Shown here piece after piece: positions 1 through 10,122 of a stretch of 64,000 nucleotides of DNA. The notes beneath the pieces are model-generated. The model had not been told where the DNA came from and did no database searches. It saw only the letters and a list, made by a program, of their open reading frames with translations. How positions within the stretch are numbered: the stretch's first letter is position 1; every line of letters begins with the position of its first letter. The position numbers were made by a program, and so were the translations under genes. The stretch is from Petaurus breviceps papuanus (lineage: Eukaryota; Chordata; Mammalia; Diprotodontia; Petauridae), in the NCBI GenBank assembly GCA_028583685.1, contig JAMXIF010000003.1, positions 72,397,892-72,461,891 of the forward strand, given 5' to 3'.

Positions 1-261
1 CACATTTATGTAAGTATTTAATTAGATGATAATTTAACATTAGCAATGGCAATTAAGTTCATGAAAATAAAGAGGTCACCTTTTAGAATGTCAGAAAATG
101 TCTTTTAAAATGCATATCATCTCTTCAAAGCAAATACCGATGATGCAATAGATAGAGCATTAGACTTCCAAAAGAGGGCTTTAAAATGTAAGATTTTTTA
201 TTTAGTCATCAAGATTAAGCTTTTGCTTCAACACCTAAATATAGAAAATGGTGAGACCATG
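1..261. other. unassigned AT-rich sequence
   Basis: I recognise no gene, RNA or repeat family here. Confidence 0.4.
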
Positions 262-378
262 AATTGAGTTCAGCAAGCCTGTATTGTCTGCTACTATGTT
301 CAAGTCATTGTTCTAGGCTCTGGAGATATAAATAAACATTCTTGACTCTCAAAGATCTTCTCTACTACTGAAGAGGAA
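262..378 (-). mobile_element. L2 LINE 3'-end fragment
   Basis: The plus strand reads like the reverse complement of the L2 tail: a degraded 'tactatgtgccaggc' motif, then 'ctaggctctggagata', then a 'ctcaaagatctt' block. It is short and old. Confidence 0.42.
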
Positions 379-504
379 AATAAAACTTCAGTGTCTAAAT
401 TCTGAACCAAGAGGAAAAGAAAGAAAAGAAAGTAAGAAGCATGAAATAGCTAGAAATTGGATTTCTGTATAAGACCTCACAGACAACTGAGGGTAACTTT
501 TATT

Positions 505-675
505 TTTATTTGTTTATTTATTTATTTTTTAAGCAATCGGGGTTAAGTAACTTGCTCAAGGTTACATGGCCAGTTATTTCTGGGTGTGATGCTGAGTATC
601 TGAGCCCAGATTTGATCCCCAGGTCATCCCGACACTGGAGCCGGTGCTCTTACTCGCTAAGCCACCTGGCCGCCC
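505..675 (-). mobile_element. SINE-B (tRNA-derived), minus strand
   Basis: This is a tRNA-derived SINE of about 150 bases. Read on the minus strand it starts GGGGCGGCCAGGTGGC, has an A-box-like 'tggctcagcgagtaagagc' and a B-box-like 'ggatcaaatccg', and ends '..aaccccgattgcttaaa'. An exact 18-base target-site duplication (CTGAGGGTAACTTTTATT at 487-504 and 676-693) flanks it, which indicates fairly recent insertion. It shares architecture with the WSINE1-type copies here but has a diagnostic block 'gtgtaaccttgagcaagtta' where they read 'gtgaccttgggcaagtca'. I call the lineage SINE-B; I do not know its published name. Confidence 0.88.
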
Positions 676-693
676 CTGAGGGTAACTTTTATT

Positions 694-1699
694 GACATCA
701 GGGCTTTAGATTGGATTTCTTAATGGTAAATCAAATACAGAATAGCAAGAGGAAAAATAGCATTACATCAAGAAAAAAAAGTAAGGAAAGGAGATTATAG
801 GTCTAAAACTAAGTTCAAGAACTCTCAGCAACTATGTAAGGAACAGGCACTTTGCCATGGAAGTGAGTCATTCAATTTAGTCCTGAGAGCTAGCAGCATG
901 AGTGACAGAACAGAGGATCTCAGTTCCAGCAAGTATCACAGCTACATTTGTACAAACTACTGTTCAGTTTTTCTTATGGAAGAACAGCTCTTTAGTCTCT
1001 GAGTTACTAAGGAGAGGGGATTTTTTGCCTTTCACAGTGGAAGGAACATGAGAGTAGGAAGCAAGTAGGCAAGACATGTGTTGCAATGAGTGCACTTTAT
1101 AGGGATGGATTGGCAAGAGAAAGTAAGGGAATTTGGAGGTAGAGAGTAGGAGCCCAGAGTACTGAGAACTTATTGTGGAACTCCTTTCCCTACATGGGTG
1201 ATATGCAGGAAAACTTGGTGGCTTAGTTTTTAGTGTGCTCCTATGGCATATCTCTCTTCCAATTCTTTTTCTTCTTCTTCTTCTTTTTTTTTTTTACCAT
1301 TTAAACACCGCTCCTGTTCTTTCAGAGAGTACATTGTTCTTCCTCTTTAGAGGAAGACATATTTTATACCAATAGGAAGATTAGCTAGCATTTTATGAAT
1401 ATGTAACATTAACCAGTCAAAAAATGAAAGAAAATGGAAACTTGGACCATCGTATTTTGTTTAATGCAAATGATTTTGCTTGTGGGCAACTGGACATGTT
1501 TCTGGATTTTATAATGTAATTCAGAGAAATCTAAAAGTTAAAGTACTATATTGCCTACCTCTTTATGGTCCTAAATCTTTCTTATCCTCCCCTCTTCCTA
1601 TACCAGTGGAAATAGCATGGTATGGTGGAGAAAGAGCAGGATTTGAAGACAAAGAACATGGGTTCAAATCACAAATTTTCTAATTATTATTTGTAACTC
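694..1699. other. no recognised feature
   Basis: No gene or repeat family is recognised, apart from a short TTC/T-rich tract near 1264-1297. Confidence 0.5.
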
Positions 1700-1945
1700 G
1701 AGGAGCCCCCTCATTCTCACTTCACTTCCTGTTTAGCTAAATGCTTTCTTTCTGGACTTCTCTGCCTCCCCAATAGTTGCTTTGTCTCATCCCTACTTTC
1801 TGAATCCCCTTTGTGTGTTTAATTTCAGCATGAGAATATAAGCTTCTTGAAGTTAGGGATTACTTTATTTTCTTGAATTTGTAGACCTAACACTTAGCAC
1901 AATGCTTGGTACATAGCAAGTGCTTAATGTGTTGTTGTTTTAATT
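1700..1945 (+). mobile_element. L2 LINE 3' end
   Basis: The segment follows the L2 tail: a C/T-rich stretch, 'gagaatataagcttcttga', 'agggattactttattt', 'cctaacacttagcacaatg', 'cttggtacatagcaagtgct'. These match the conserved 'gagctccttgaggg... cctagcacagtgcctggcacatagtaggcgct' order. Confidence 0.8.
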
Positions 1946-1947
1946 AA

Positions 1948-1949
<2 letters not shown>

Positions 1950-1997
<48 letters not shown>

Positions 1998-2002
1998 TAT
2001 AA
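1950..2002. repeat. (TA)n microsatellite
   Basis: About 50 bases of near-perfect TA repeat, placed directly after the L2 tail, a common site for simple-repeat growth. Confidence 0.95.
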
Positions 2003-2304
2003 TAACTGAGGATTTTTATTTGTTTTAGGAAAAACTTATAAAATCCTAAAGCTTAACGATCTGTTTTAATAGTTCTATTTACTATGGCAAAGGTTCTTTG
2101 TATTGCATCGAACTCTATCTTCCTCTACCTTTGGCCTATTGGTTCTAAACCTGCTCTTGAGTCAAAGAGAGTAAATCTGAATTATCTTACTTATGAGATC
2201 CCTTTAAATATTTGAAGACATAGTGTCTACACCCTCCTATGCATGCAGTTATCATTTTTGTTAGCCTCTCTATACCTCGTTACCTTCACTATGCACATGA
2301 GGAA

Positions 2305-2665
2305 TGTGGTACAATAGAAAGACAGGGGATCTTCAGTCCCAAAGACCTGGATTCAAGTCCACATTTTGACTTTTATTAGTTTTGTGATCATATAAAAGCT
2401 ATTTTATTTCCTTAAGTTTCAACTTCCTCATCAATAAAATGTATATAATGGGGTGGGTAGGTGGCACAGTGAATAGAGTACCAGCCCTGGAGTCAGGAGG
2501 ACCTGCATTCAAATCTGGCCTCAGACACTTAAAACTTACTAGCCATGTGACCTTGGGCAAGCCACTTAACCCCAATTGCCCTTTCTCCCTCCAAAAAGCA
2601 AAAACAAATGTGTATAATAATATTTGCACCACCTATAAGGAAATCACTTTACATGCTGTATTGTA
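2305..2665 (+). mobile_element. MIR-type CORE-SINE, split by a WSINE
   Basis: The left part (about 2305-2449) has the MIR order: an acquired-lesion block 'cctggattcaagtcc', 'tttgtgatcat', 'tcctcatcaataaaatg'. After the nested SINE the tail resumes at 2610 with 'aatatttgcaccacctataaggaaatcac'. The direct flanks 'gtatataat' and 'tgtataat' fit a target-site duplication. Confidence 0.7.
2450..2608 (+). mobile_element. WSINE1-type CORE-SINE
   Basis: Reads GGGGTGGGTAGGTGGCACAG, 'gaatagagtaccagccctgg', 'agtcaggaggacctgcattc', 'aaatctggcctcagacactt', 'gtgaccttgggcaagccac', 'ttaaccccaattgccc', then an A-rich tail with gca interruptions. It is inserted in an older MIR. Confidence 0.92.
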
Positions 2666-2667
2666 AC

Positions 2668-3058
2668 ACAGTGGTGTCAAATTCAAACACAAATGCAGGC
2701 CATTAAACAATACATAAAGAACCCTGCATGATATAGACTAGCTTAGAAAAGCACAGATTAATATTATCTATATTTTATTGTACATTTATTTTTAAAACAC
2801 TATTTCTCAGGGTGACTAGGTGGCGCAGTGAATAGAGCACTGGCCCTACAGTCAGGAGGACCTGAGTTCAAATCTGACCTCAGACACTTGACACACTTAC
2901 TAACTGTGTGACTTTGGTCAAATCACTTAACTCTAACTGCCCTCCAAAAAAGCAAAAAACAAAAAAACTATTTCTCAATTGAATATTTATCTATTTCTGG
3001 CCACAGTTGGGAGCATTGCAGGCTACATGTAGTGTAGCCTGTGTTTTTGACACCCGTC
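2668..3058. mobile_element. hAT-like MITE (GTGTCAAA family), split by a WSINE
   Basis: The left end reads CAGTGGTGTCAAATTCAAA and the right end 'gtgtttttgacacccgtca', giving inverted termini around TGGTGTCAAA. The body has 'tattttattgtacatttatt' and 'gcaggctacatgt', shared with copies at 31605 and 61338. There is no coding capacity. A WSINE occupies 2810-2962 with a duplication 'actatttctca' on both sides. The superfamily assignment is from memory. Confidence 0.65.
2810..2962 (+). mobile_element. WSINE1-type CORE-SINE
   Basis: Standard head-to-tail WSINE reading with 'acactatttctcag' before and 'aaactatttctcaa' after. It sits inside the MITE 2668-3058 and so is younger than it. Confidence 0.92.
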
Positions 3059-3429
3059 ATGACACACTACATAAATGTGAACACCTTATATATGCCACAT
3101 GCTTGCACACTTGTATGTATATGCTAAAAAGCAGCTTTGGTTTTCTAGGTTTTTCATGTCTTTGGTGTTTGTTTTCATATTTTATCTATCCAGCTCTTGT
3201 CTTCCCATCAGGAATATTTGAAAGTTGTCTATTACATTAAATTTACTTTTTTTTCATCGGTAGGATTAAAATCCATCTTTCAGAAAGACAGACCATTTCT
3301 GGGTAAACTTTTATTTTATTTTTGTTATGTAATATCATAAAATTTCCTTTCCTTGATTTTTAGTTTCATTAAAATCTTTAGTGAGCCTGGATATACTTCT
3401 CTAATCTTTCTAGCTGCCAGTAAATTATG
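3059..3429. other. no recognised feature
   Basis: AT-rich DNA in which I recognise neither genes nor repeats. Confidence 0.4.
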
Positions 3430-3443
3430 AAAGTGAATCATGA

Positions 3444-3594
3444 GAGGCGGCCAGGTAGCACAGCGAGTAAGAGCACCGGCTCCAGTGTTGGGATGACCTG
3501 GATCAAATCTGGGCTCAGATACTCAGCACCACACCCAGAAGTAACTGGCCGTGTAACCTTGAGCAAGTTACTTAACCCCGATTGCTTTCAAAAA
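3444..3594 (+). mobile_element. SINE-B
   Basis: Starts 'aggcggccaggtagcacagc', has 'gggatgacctggatcaaatc' and ends 'ccccgattgctttcaaaa'. A perfect 14-base duplication, AAAGTGAATCATGA, lies at 3430-3443 and 3595-3608. Confidence 0.9.
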
Positions 3595-3608
3595 AAAGTG
3601 AATCATGA

Positions 3609-4474
3609 AAACTCTTTCTTTGAAGTCATAAAAATTCTGTGTATGTTCTACTGTACAAGGGTGATTTGGATGCAGTCTTGTCTGAAGGATGTGGGTGACT
3701 GAATAAATGCTCTTTCAAGGTCTTTTCCAGATTTCTCATTCTATAATTCTAGAATATCCTAGGGGTACTTCACTAGCTATGTTTAAATGTTGCATTTAGG
3801 AATTCAGTGCATCATTTTGTCATCTCACAGAATGGTATTTCAACATTTTAGAGCAGATTTTGCTTAGAAGGTGATGGTTAGTGAGAATGAGTTGAGAGAT
3901 AAAAGTGGGGAAATCTCAAGGAGGTATAATCAGTTTCTCATTGGGCACTAAGACACACAGAGTTCTCTGAAAGTCACAAACACACTGCATTTCAATGACA
4001 CACACAGCCTTACCAATGCCAGTAGCATATCTATGGGAGGAATTAGAGTAAAGCCTATGGATTCTGTTCTCAAATGATTACTGTGGTCTCATTTACTATT
4101 TTAATCATCTTCACTGTGGTTGAATCATGGATCAAAAAGAGCATCTTCAATCTGCACCTGTGTAGTGGCATCTGGTTCTCCACACCGTCATCTAATTTAT
4201 CTCAGAAGACTCATTAGTGCAAAGTACTCAGGGGAAGTAAATTCAAAAAAGAGTGATACCGGAATGGGGCAGAATCCTGTTAAATGATGTTAATCTACAT
4301 TGTCAAATGAGATTACAACAAAGGTTCTCCTCCAGATCATTTTATTTCCTGCGAGAGAAATCTGAATTTTGAAGCCCTATGTTTACTTTTGGAATACAGG
4401 GAAATTTCTACTTATTTCAGCAAACATGTTAGCTAAATGCTAAACACAAGTACAAGCATTCTAGCATACTGTGC
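3609..4474. other. no recognised feature
   Basis: Unique-looking sequence; nothing supported. Confidence 0.4.
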
Positions 4475-4830
4475 TAGATAGCACACTGGACTTATATTCA
4501 GTAAAACCTGGGTTCATATCCTCCCTCCTCTAAATAGCTTTGTAACCATGTAACCATGCAGCCTCTGTAAGCCTCAGATAATTCTCTAAGACTATCAATT
4601 ATAATGGAATTGTGGGGGTAGGTAGGTGGCACAGTGAATAGAGCACAGGCCCTGGAATCAGGAGGATCTGTGTTCAAATCTGGCCTCAGACACTTAACAC
4701 TTATTAGCTGTGTGACCTTGGGCAAGTCACTTAACCCCAATTGCCCTGCTCTTCCCCCTCCAAAAAAGCAAAAAAAAAAAAAGGATTGTAATATGCATTG
4801 GGAGAGGAAATTTGTATACCAGCAAAAACA
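4475..4830 (+). mobile_element. MIR-type CORE-SINE, split by a WSINE
   Basis: The left part has 'aaaacctgggttcatatcct', 'gtaaccatg' and 'taagcctcagataattctct'. The tail resumes after the nested SINE. 'ggaattgt' and 'ggattgt' form the diverged duplication. Confidence 0.6.
4614..4782 (+). mobile_element. WSINE1-type CORE-SINE
   Basis: Full-length reading with an A-rich tail 'caaaaaagcaaaaaaaaaaa', nested in a MIR. Confidence 0.92.
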
Positions 4831-5320
4831 CATGCCTTAGTCTACATTCTCAAGAATTTTGAAGGTGAATAGATATGGCTACTGCCTTCAAACATGTGAA
4901 GACATTAATGCAGGTACTGACATAGCTAGAATAAAGTGGAAAAATATTTATGTAGTCAACATCATTGAAGTCCAAATAAAGTATCAACAAAATTCAGAGG
5001 GAGAGGTCACTTATAGTTGATATGAACAGAAGGAAATGTTCATGGAAAAAGTGATGTTCTAAGATTTGTCTCTGAAAATTTTAGATCCAGCTTTGATGAT
5101 AAGTTTTAGGGTTTGGGCTTAAACCAGAGGTTAGAAAGTGGTGGTAAAAATGATAGGTCAAGTGTTGATTAGGTATTTATACCTTTGTACCTAAAATCCC
5201 TTATTGTGAATCTAAAAGGGTATGAATGTGGACAAAGCTTGGCCTCTAGCAAATTTGTGATAATGTCGGGAGAGTTGCTGATTCTAGTAATGAAAGAGTT
5301 AAACCTGGGAGCAGGATTAG
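4831..5320. other. no recognised feature
   Basis: Nothing supported here. Confidence 0.4.
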
Positions 5321-5321
5321 C

Positions 5322-5530
5322 TTGTTGTTCATCCTTCCTTTTCAACGAAGACCAATGACATCATAAGGGTGATGTCCTGACATGCATGTGAATTGGATTT
5401 AAGCAAAGCAGAGCTGCATAAAGTCATCAGTCTTGCTTTCTGCTCTAGCACCATCAAAGTTCAGTGGTAAAACAAAAGTCAAGATGACTGGTGATGGTCC
5501 GGGATGTAGTAGATGACCTATATCTTTCTC
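5322..5530 (-). mobile_element. unnamed marsupial SINE-like repeat (GACATCA family), minus
   Basis: Begins 'ttgttgttcatccttccttt', then 'gaccaatgacatcataaggg', 'catgtgaattggatttaagc', 'cagagctgcataaagtcatc' and a 'tggtgatggtccgggatg' block. The same order occurs at 58258 (same strand) and, reversed, at 59690. The 'ttgttgtt' start is the reverse of a CAA-rich 3' tail. I recognise it as a common marsupial repeat but cannot give its name. Confidence 0.72.
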
Positions 5531-5629
5531 AATTTAGGTGATTTCCCAGGCCCCAGTTTGTCTGAGGCACCTCCCATTTAATGACCAAGGCCTAGGAAAA
5601 AATTGAGACAGAGGATGGCCTAATTTTTA

Positions 5630-5862
5630 TTGTTCAGTTGTTTCAGTCATGTCTGACTCCTTGTTCTTGGGACTTTCTAGGCTAAAATACTAGAATGGTT
5701 GCCATTTCCTTTTCCAGCTCATTTTACAGATGAGGAAACTGAGACAAACAGGATTAAATGACTTGTCCAGGATCACATAGATAGTATCTGAGGCTGAATT
5801 TGAACTCAGGTCTTCCTGAATCTAGGCATGATTCTCTATTCACTGTGCCACCTTAGCTGCCT
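5630..5862 (-). mobile_element. Mar1-type SINE (RTE-tailed CORE-SINE), minus
   Basis: Reverse reading: RTE-like tail 'ttgttcagttgtttcagtca', then 'tgccatttccttttccagct', the CORE block 'tttacagatgaggaaactga', and the tRNA-like head 'ctctattcactgtgccacct'. 'ggcctaattt' occurs on both sides as target-site duplication. Confidence 0.9.
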
Positions 5863-5879
5863 TGGCCTAATTTATCATC

Positions 5880-6356
5880 ATAAAAATATCTCTCTGGGTA
5901 GGAAACAGCCTCAGAGTTTTCTGTCAGAAGAGAAAACAGTTGCTATTTAGACTCATTCTAAGCCACAAGAATTTAGAAAATGAGTCATAAAGAGTTGGGC
6001 TGGGCTATTATTGCCCATTCAATGAGAAGCAGAGTGATTTGGGCTTTAAAGGTATAGTCAAGTAGCTCTACTTGGTCCAGAAAAAAAAATACTATGAGGC
6101 ATCAAAGGACAAAAATAAATGCAGATTTTAGATGGAAAAAATCTAGCCCCCAATCCCAAAATATCTTATAAAATATAATCAACCAAAAATTATATTCCTA
6201 TGGGCAGAACACCCACATATAAGGACATGATACTGCAAGAAAAGAGAGGAACCTCCCATGGCAAGGAACAGTAGTTTTGTGTGACTGCAAGGGAGGCAGA
6301 ACAGATATCTCTAGACTCATCTTCTACCCTTCTCCAACAGAGACTTCCATTCCTTC
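5880..6356. other. no recognised feature
   Basis: No supported feature. Confidence 0.4.
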
Positions 6357-6370
6357 CAGGTGCCTTTTTT

Positions 6371-6531
6371 TTTTTTTTGCCTTTTTAGAGGGCAACGGGG
6401 TTAGGTGACTTGCCCAAGGTCACAAAGCTAGTTTTTTTTGTTAAGTGTCTGAGGTCGGATTTCAACTAGGTCCTCCTGACTCCAGGGCTGGTGCTCTATT
6501 CACTGTGCCCCGTAGCCGCCCCCCCCCCTCC
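6371..6531 (-). mobile_element. WSINE1-type CORE-SINE, minus
   Basis: Reverse reading from a T tail through 'ttaggtgacttgcccaaggt' to 'cactgtgccccgtagccgcc'. A perfect 14-base duplication, CCAGGTGCCTTTTT, lies at 6357-6370 and 6532-6545. Confidence 0.92.
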
Positions 6532-6545
6532 CCAGGTGCCTTTTT

Positions 6546-7190
6546 AATGCTAGTTCTGGAGTTCTGCAAGCCCTCAGCTCTTCCAAGCTTTTCTATACAT
6601 GAAGTTTGTAAATTTCCCTGATTTTGGATACACTGTTCCTGATGTCTGGATGGGATTAAGCTCATTCACTGTTTGAAGGCTTACAAAACGCTCAACATAT
6701 AACACCTTATCTGAGTTTAGAGCATGATATACTTTTTCTACACTTTCAATCTGACTGATGTGCATGGTCACAAACCTTCTCATCATCCTGAACCTACACT
6801 CATGTCGTCCTATAAATCCTTCAGAAAGGGTCTATCCGCCATGCAAGGACTTTCCTCTAGATCCCGTGATACTGTGGAGATGTTGGTATTGCACAGAGGG
6901 AGGCTGTCGGCTACCTTGTGCTCTTGTTAAAGGAGGCAATTTGTTGTAGTGGGAAAAGCACTTGGATGCGCAGATAAACAAGGCATTTGTCCAAATAAGG
7001 TGATTTTAGGAACATCGTATATTTTTCAAGTTTATCTCAAATGATAATCTGTCCTAATACCAATAACTCCAAGCTTACTCCTGTAAGTACTTCTTATTTT
7101 GGTCAAGAATGTGCATTTTAACTATTCTGCTATTGTATGGGGTAGCAGTTACCTAGCTAACATAGCAATAGGTTTTGGCTTAATAAGACA
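6546..7190. other. no recognised feature
   Basis: Overlapping short frames on both strands show no domain or codon structure. Confidence 0.4.
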
Positions 7191-7194
7191 TTCC

Positions 7195-7397
7195 CATCCA
7201 CATAGTTAGGTGGCATAGTAGATAGATGATTGTACTTGAAATCAGAAAGACTTGAGTTTGAATCTTGCCTCAGACACTTAATAGTTGTTTGATGATAATT
7301 CAGTCTCTTAACCCCCTCAACCTATTTCCTCATCTGCAAGATGACGGGATTTGGATTGATGGCCTCTAAGATCCCTTCCACCACTCAATGAATGATC
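7195..7397 (+). mobile_element. CORE-SINE, MIR/THER-like
   Basis: Head 'gttaggtggcatagtagata', 'gcctcagacacttaatagt', then 'cctcatctgcaagatgacgg' and the tail 'tggcctctaagatcccttcc'. The tail is MIR-like rather than RTE-like. Confidence 0.75.
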
Positions 7398-7409
7398 CTC
7401 TCGTCTTTT

Positions 7410-7567
7410 TTTTTTGGTTTTGGAGGGGGGAGATAGGGCACTTGGGGTTAAGTGACTTGCCCAAGGTCACATGGCTAGTAAGTGTTAAATGTCTGAGGAT
7501 GGATTTGAACTCAAGTCCTCCTGACTCCAGAGCTGGTGCTCTAATCATTGTGCCACCTAGCTGCTCC
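7410..7567 (-). mobile_element. WSINE1-type CORE-SINE, minus
   Basis: Reverse reading from T-rich 'ttggttttggagggggg' to 'tgtgccacctagctgctc'. The flanks 'cctctcgtctttt' and 'cctctcatctttt' are a 13-base duplication with one difference. Confidence 0.92.
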
Positions 7568-7629
7568 TCCTCTCATCTTTTTACATAAATGAGAAAAGGA
7601 TCATTAAGAAAATGGATAAATTTGCTTTA

Positions 7630-7965
7630 TTATGGTGATCAGAAAGAATAATAGTTTTGGAATCTGGGGACCCAGTTTCAAATCTGAATTCATTTATTAA
7701 CTGTGTTATCTTGGACAAGTATCTTTGCCTCTCTGAATCTCATTTATCTCATTTGTAGGTAAAGAGGTGTAGACTAGGGGAGGCTGGATGGTGCAGTGAA
7801 TAGAACACTGGCCCTGCAGTCAGGAGGACCTGAGTTCAAATCTGGCCTCAGACACTTAACACTTACTAGCCATGTGACCCTGGGCAAGTCACTTAACCCC
7901 AATTGCCCTGCCTCCCCCCCTCCAAAAAAAAAGGTGTAGGCTATATAATATCTAAATCAATAAAT
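7630..7965 (+). mobile_element. MIR, split by a WSINE
   Basis: The left part has 'gttttggaatctggggaccc', 'ctgtgttatcttggacaagt' and 'catttatctcatttgtaggt'. The tail resumes at 7932 as 'ggtgtaggctatataatatc'. Confidence 0.7.
7777..7931 (+). mobile_element. WSINE1-type CORE-SINE
   Basis: Full reading from 'ggggaggctggatggtgcag' to an A tail. 'aggtgtagact' and 'aggtgtaggct' form the duplication in the host MIR. Confidence 0.93.
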
Positions 7966-7971
7966 TAGCCA

Positions 7972-8345
7972 TGATTCGTTTATTAAGTGCAGGTTACTAC
8001 AACAAAGTCGACTTGTAAGTAGCTTACATTCTAATGGGGGAGACAACAAGAACACATGCAAATATATAGAGAATAAATATAAAATGAACAAAGTAGTTAA
8101 ATACAAGTCAGTTTAGGTGAGAAGGCACTAGTAACTGAGGACATTAGGAAAGAAATGACTTAAACTATGTCTTGAATTTTATGAGGTAGAAGCAATAGCA
8201 TATGTATTTTAAGTATGGGGTATAGTCAGCATAATGATGGAATTCTATATGAAGAACAACAGGAAAGCCAGTTAAATTGTATCACAGAATATGGGAGGGA
8301 AAGTAATATCCAACTATGCCAGAAAGAGCATAGAGTAATCCATCG
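7972..8345 (-). mobile_element. L2 LINE 3' region, minus
   Basis: Reverse L2 tail: 'tcgtttattaagtgcaggtt', 'cttacattctaatgggggag', 'gagaaggcactagtaactga', 'ggaacaacaggaaagccag'-like block. This is the 3' UTR order seen more fully at 16440-17300. Confidence 0.7.
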
Positions 8346-8504
8346 TTGCTGTAGTGGAAAGGGAGAGGTTCTGTAGAGTTAGAAGAAGGGAATTCTGAGA
8401 TAGTGGTGAAATAAAAGAGATAGACACCAAAAAAAAAGAATTATGCCAGCTTCCCAAATGTGCTGAGAATTTGTTCTATCTGGGATGGTGAAATAAGCAG
8501 AATA

Positions 8505-8735
8505 ACAGCAGGTATTTAAGTAGCGCTCCTAAGTTTGCAAAGCACATTCCATGTATTCTCTGATTTGAACCTCAGGACAACCCTGTGAAGTAGATATTAC
8601 AGGTATTGCTATCTTCATTTTACAACTGAGGAAGCAAAGGTTCAGGGCTGTTAAGTGGTTTGTCACAGACATGTAACTAGTGAGTGTCAGAGGAGGCATT
8701 GGGACTTGCAACATTACAGATTTTTGAGTATGGGC
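8505..8735 (-). mobile_element. MIR, minus
   Basis: Reverse MIR order: 'gtttgcaaagcacattcc', 'aggacaaccctgtgaagtag', 'cattttacaactgaggaagc', 'aactagtgagtgtcagagg'. Confidence 0.78.
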
Positions 8736-9940
8736 ATGGGTGACCATTTCATATCTATTTTTTCAGGCATTAAAGTTTGGCTACTGATTGAATATTCAGT
8801 CACAGGGGAGAGAGATTTGAAGCAAGTAACACAATTAGGATGCTATGGAGTTAGTTCAGTAAAAAGGGGCTAAAGAACTGAACTTGGGGAGACTAGAAAG
8901 AAGAGAACAGACACAAGAGATAAAATCCTACTTAATTTATTATGAATATAGAGACATTTTAGGCTTACTGAGATTCAACTGACTTAAATGAAAACAAATA
9001 TGGTATATTAGTGAATTTTCTAAAGATCCCCAGTGTCATTTCAGTGGCATATCTGCTACAGAGATTTATACTGCCATTTGGCCCAATTATGAATTAATGA
9101 TTGGTTCATTTAAAGAATAACTCAACCAAATGGCAGTGAATTGAAAAATGAACATACCCTGAAGGGATATGCTGACAGTGATAACTAATTCTGCCTGTTG
9201 ATAGGACTCAGCTTAGGTCATTCAGAAAATGGGATTGAAAGGAAGAAATTTTTCACCTTCATTTCACCATAAGCAGTCTCATTTACTTTGCCCCACTGAA
9301 ATTTTTTAACCCTCATGGCCTTGTCAAAGCCCACAAAACTTCAAAGCACAAGCATACATTGTAAAAGTAGACCTAGAATTTTACTTAGGTTTATTTTTCC
9401 TTTTTCAAATATTAAAAAAACAGTGATATTTAAGCTCTTCTGTATAAAGAGCACTCTGTCCATTTCATTTGAAGCTTAGCCTACTTTTACTCACTCCTGA
9501 GTACATCTTGACATTTTGAAAATGAATACCAGCCTCCAGAGGATCCTTGATATACTCAGATTTAACAGCTGTTCAAGTTTAGTGATGTATACAGTCATAT
9601 TAAAAATTTATTAATTGCACATCAGGATTAACTCTGACTGAAAGGTCTATGAGAAAGAGCCACACAATAACAATCCATTATTGTGTCACCTCAGTCTTCA
9701 CAGAGGCCCCTACAGGGGGTGGGGAAAAGACAAAAAGGGTGGATGAGTCCATATATATTTCTTTAATCAGCAACAACTTCATAATCCCTGCTGTGAACCA
9801 TCAACTACATTCAGATTAGCTTTAATGGAGAGTTATGTAGTGAGAATTCTGCCACCTAACCTCCTAATGAGACTTGATTGCATTTTTTAATGCTTACTAG
9901 ATTAGGCAATGCATACTTAAGAACAAATTATAACCTTTTC
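8736..9940. other. repeat-free interval with one inverted repeat
   Basis: No repeat family is recognised. A perfect 12-base inverted repeat, ACTGCCATTTGG at 9070-9081 and its complement at 9126-9137, encloses a 44-base AT-rich loop. Confidence 0.5.
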
Positions 9941-9956
9941 AAAAGTCAGAATTTTT

Positions 9957-10106
9957 TTTTGAAGCAATTGGGGTTAAGTAACTTGCTCGAGGTTAAATGG
10001 CCAGTTATTTCTGGGTGTGGTGCTAAGTATCTGAGCCTGGATTCAATCCCAGGTCATCCCGACTCTGGGGCCGGTGCTCTTACTCACTGTGCTACCTGGC
10101 CACCCC
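9957..10106 (-). mobile_element. SINE-B, minus
   Basis: Reverse reading with 'aagtaacttgctcgaggtta' and 'tgtgctacctggccacccc'. The 16-base flanks at 9941-9956 and 10107-10122 match except for two bases. Confidence 0.87.
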
Positions 10107-10122
10107 AAAATTTAGAATTTTT

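Noticed and set aside
4498-4833. Recurring frames with 'DLPKVT..ISVKCLRPDLN..PPDSRA' on the strand opposite WSINEs (also 2399, 7388, 32630)
   Set aside because: The shared peptide is the antisense translation of the SINE, not a gene family.
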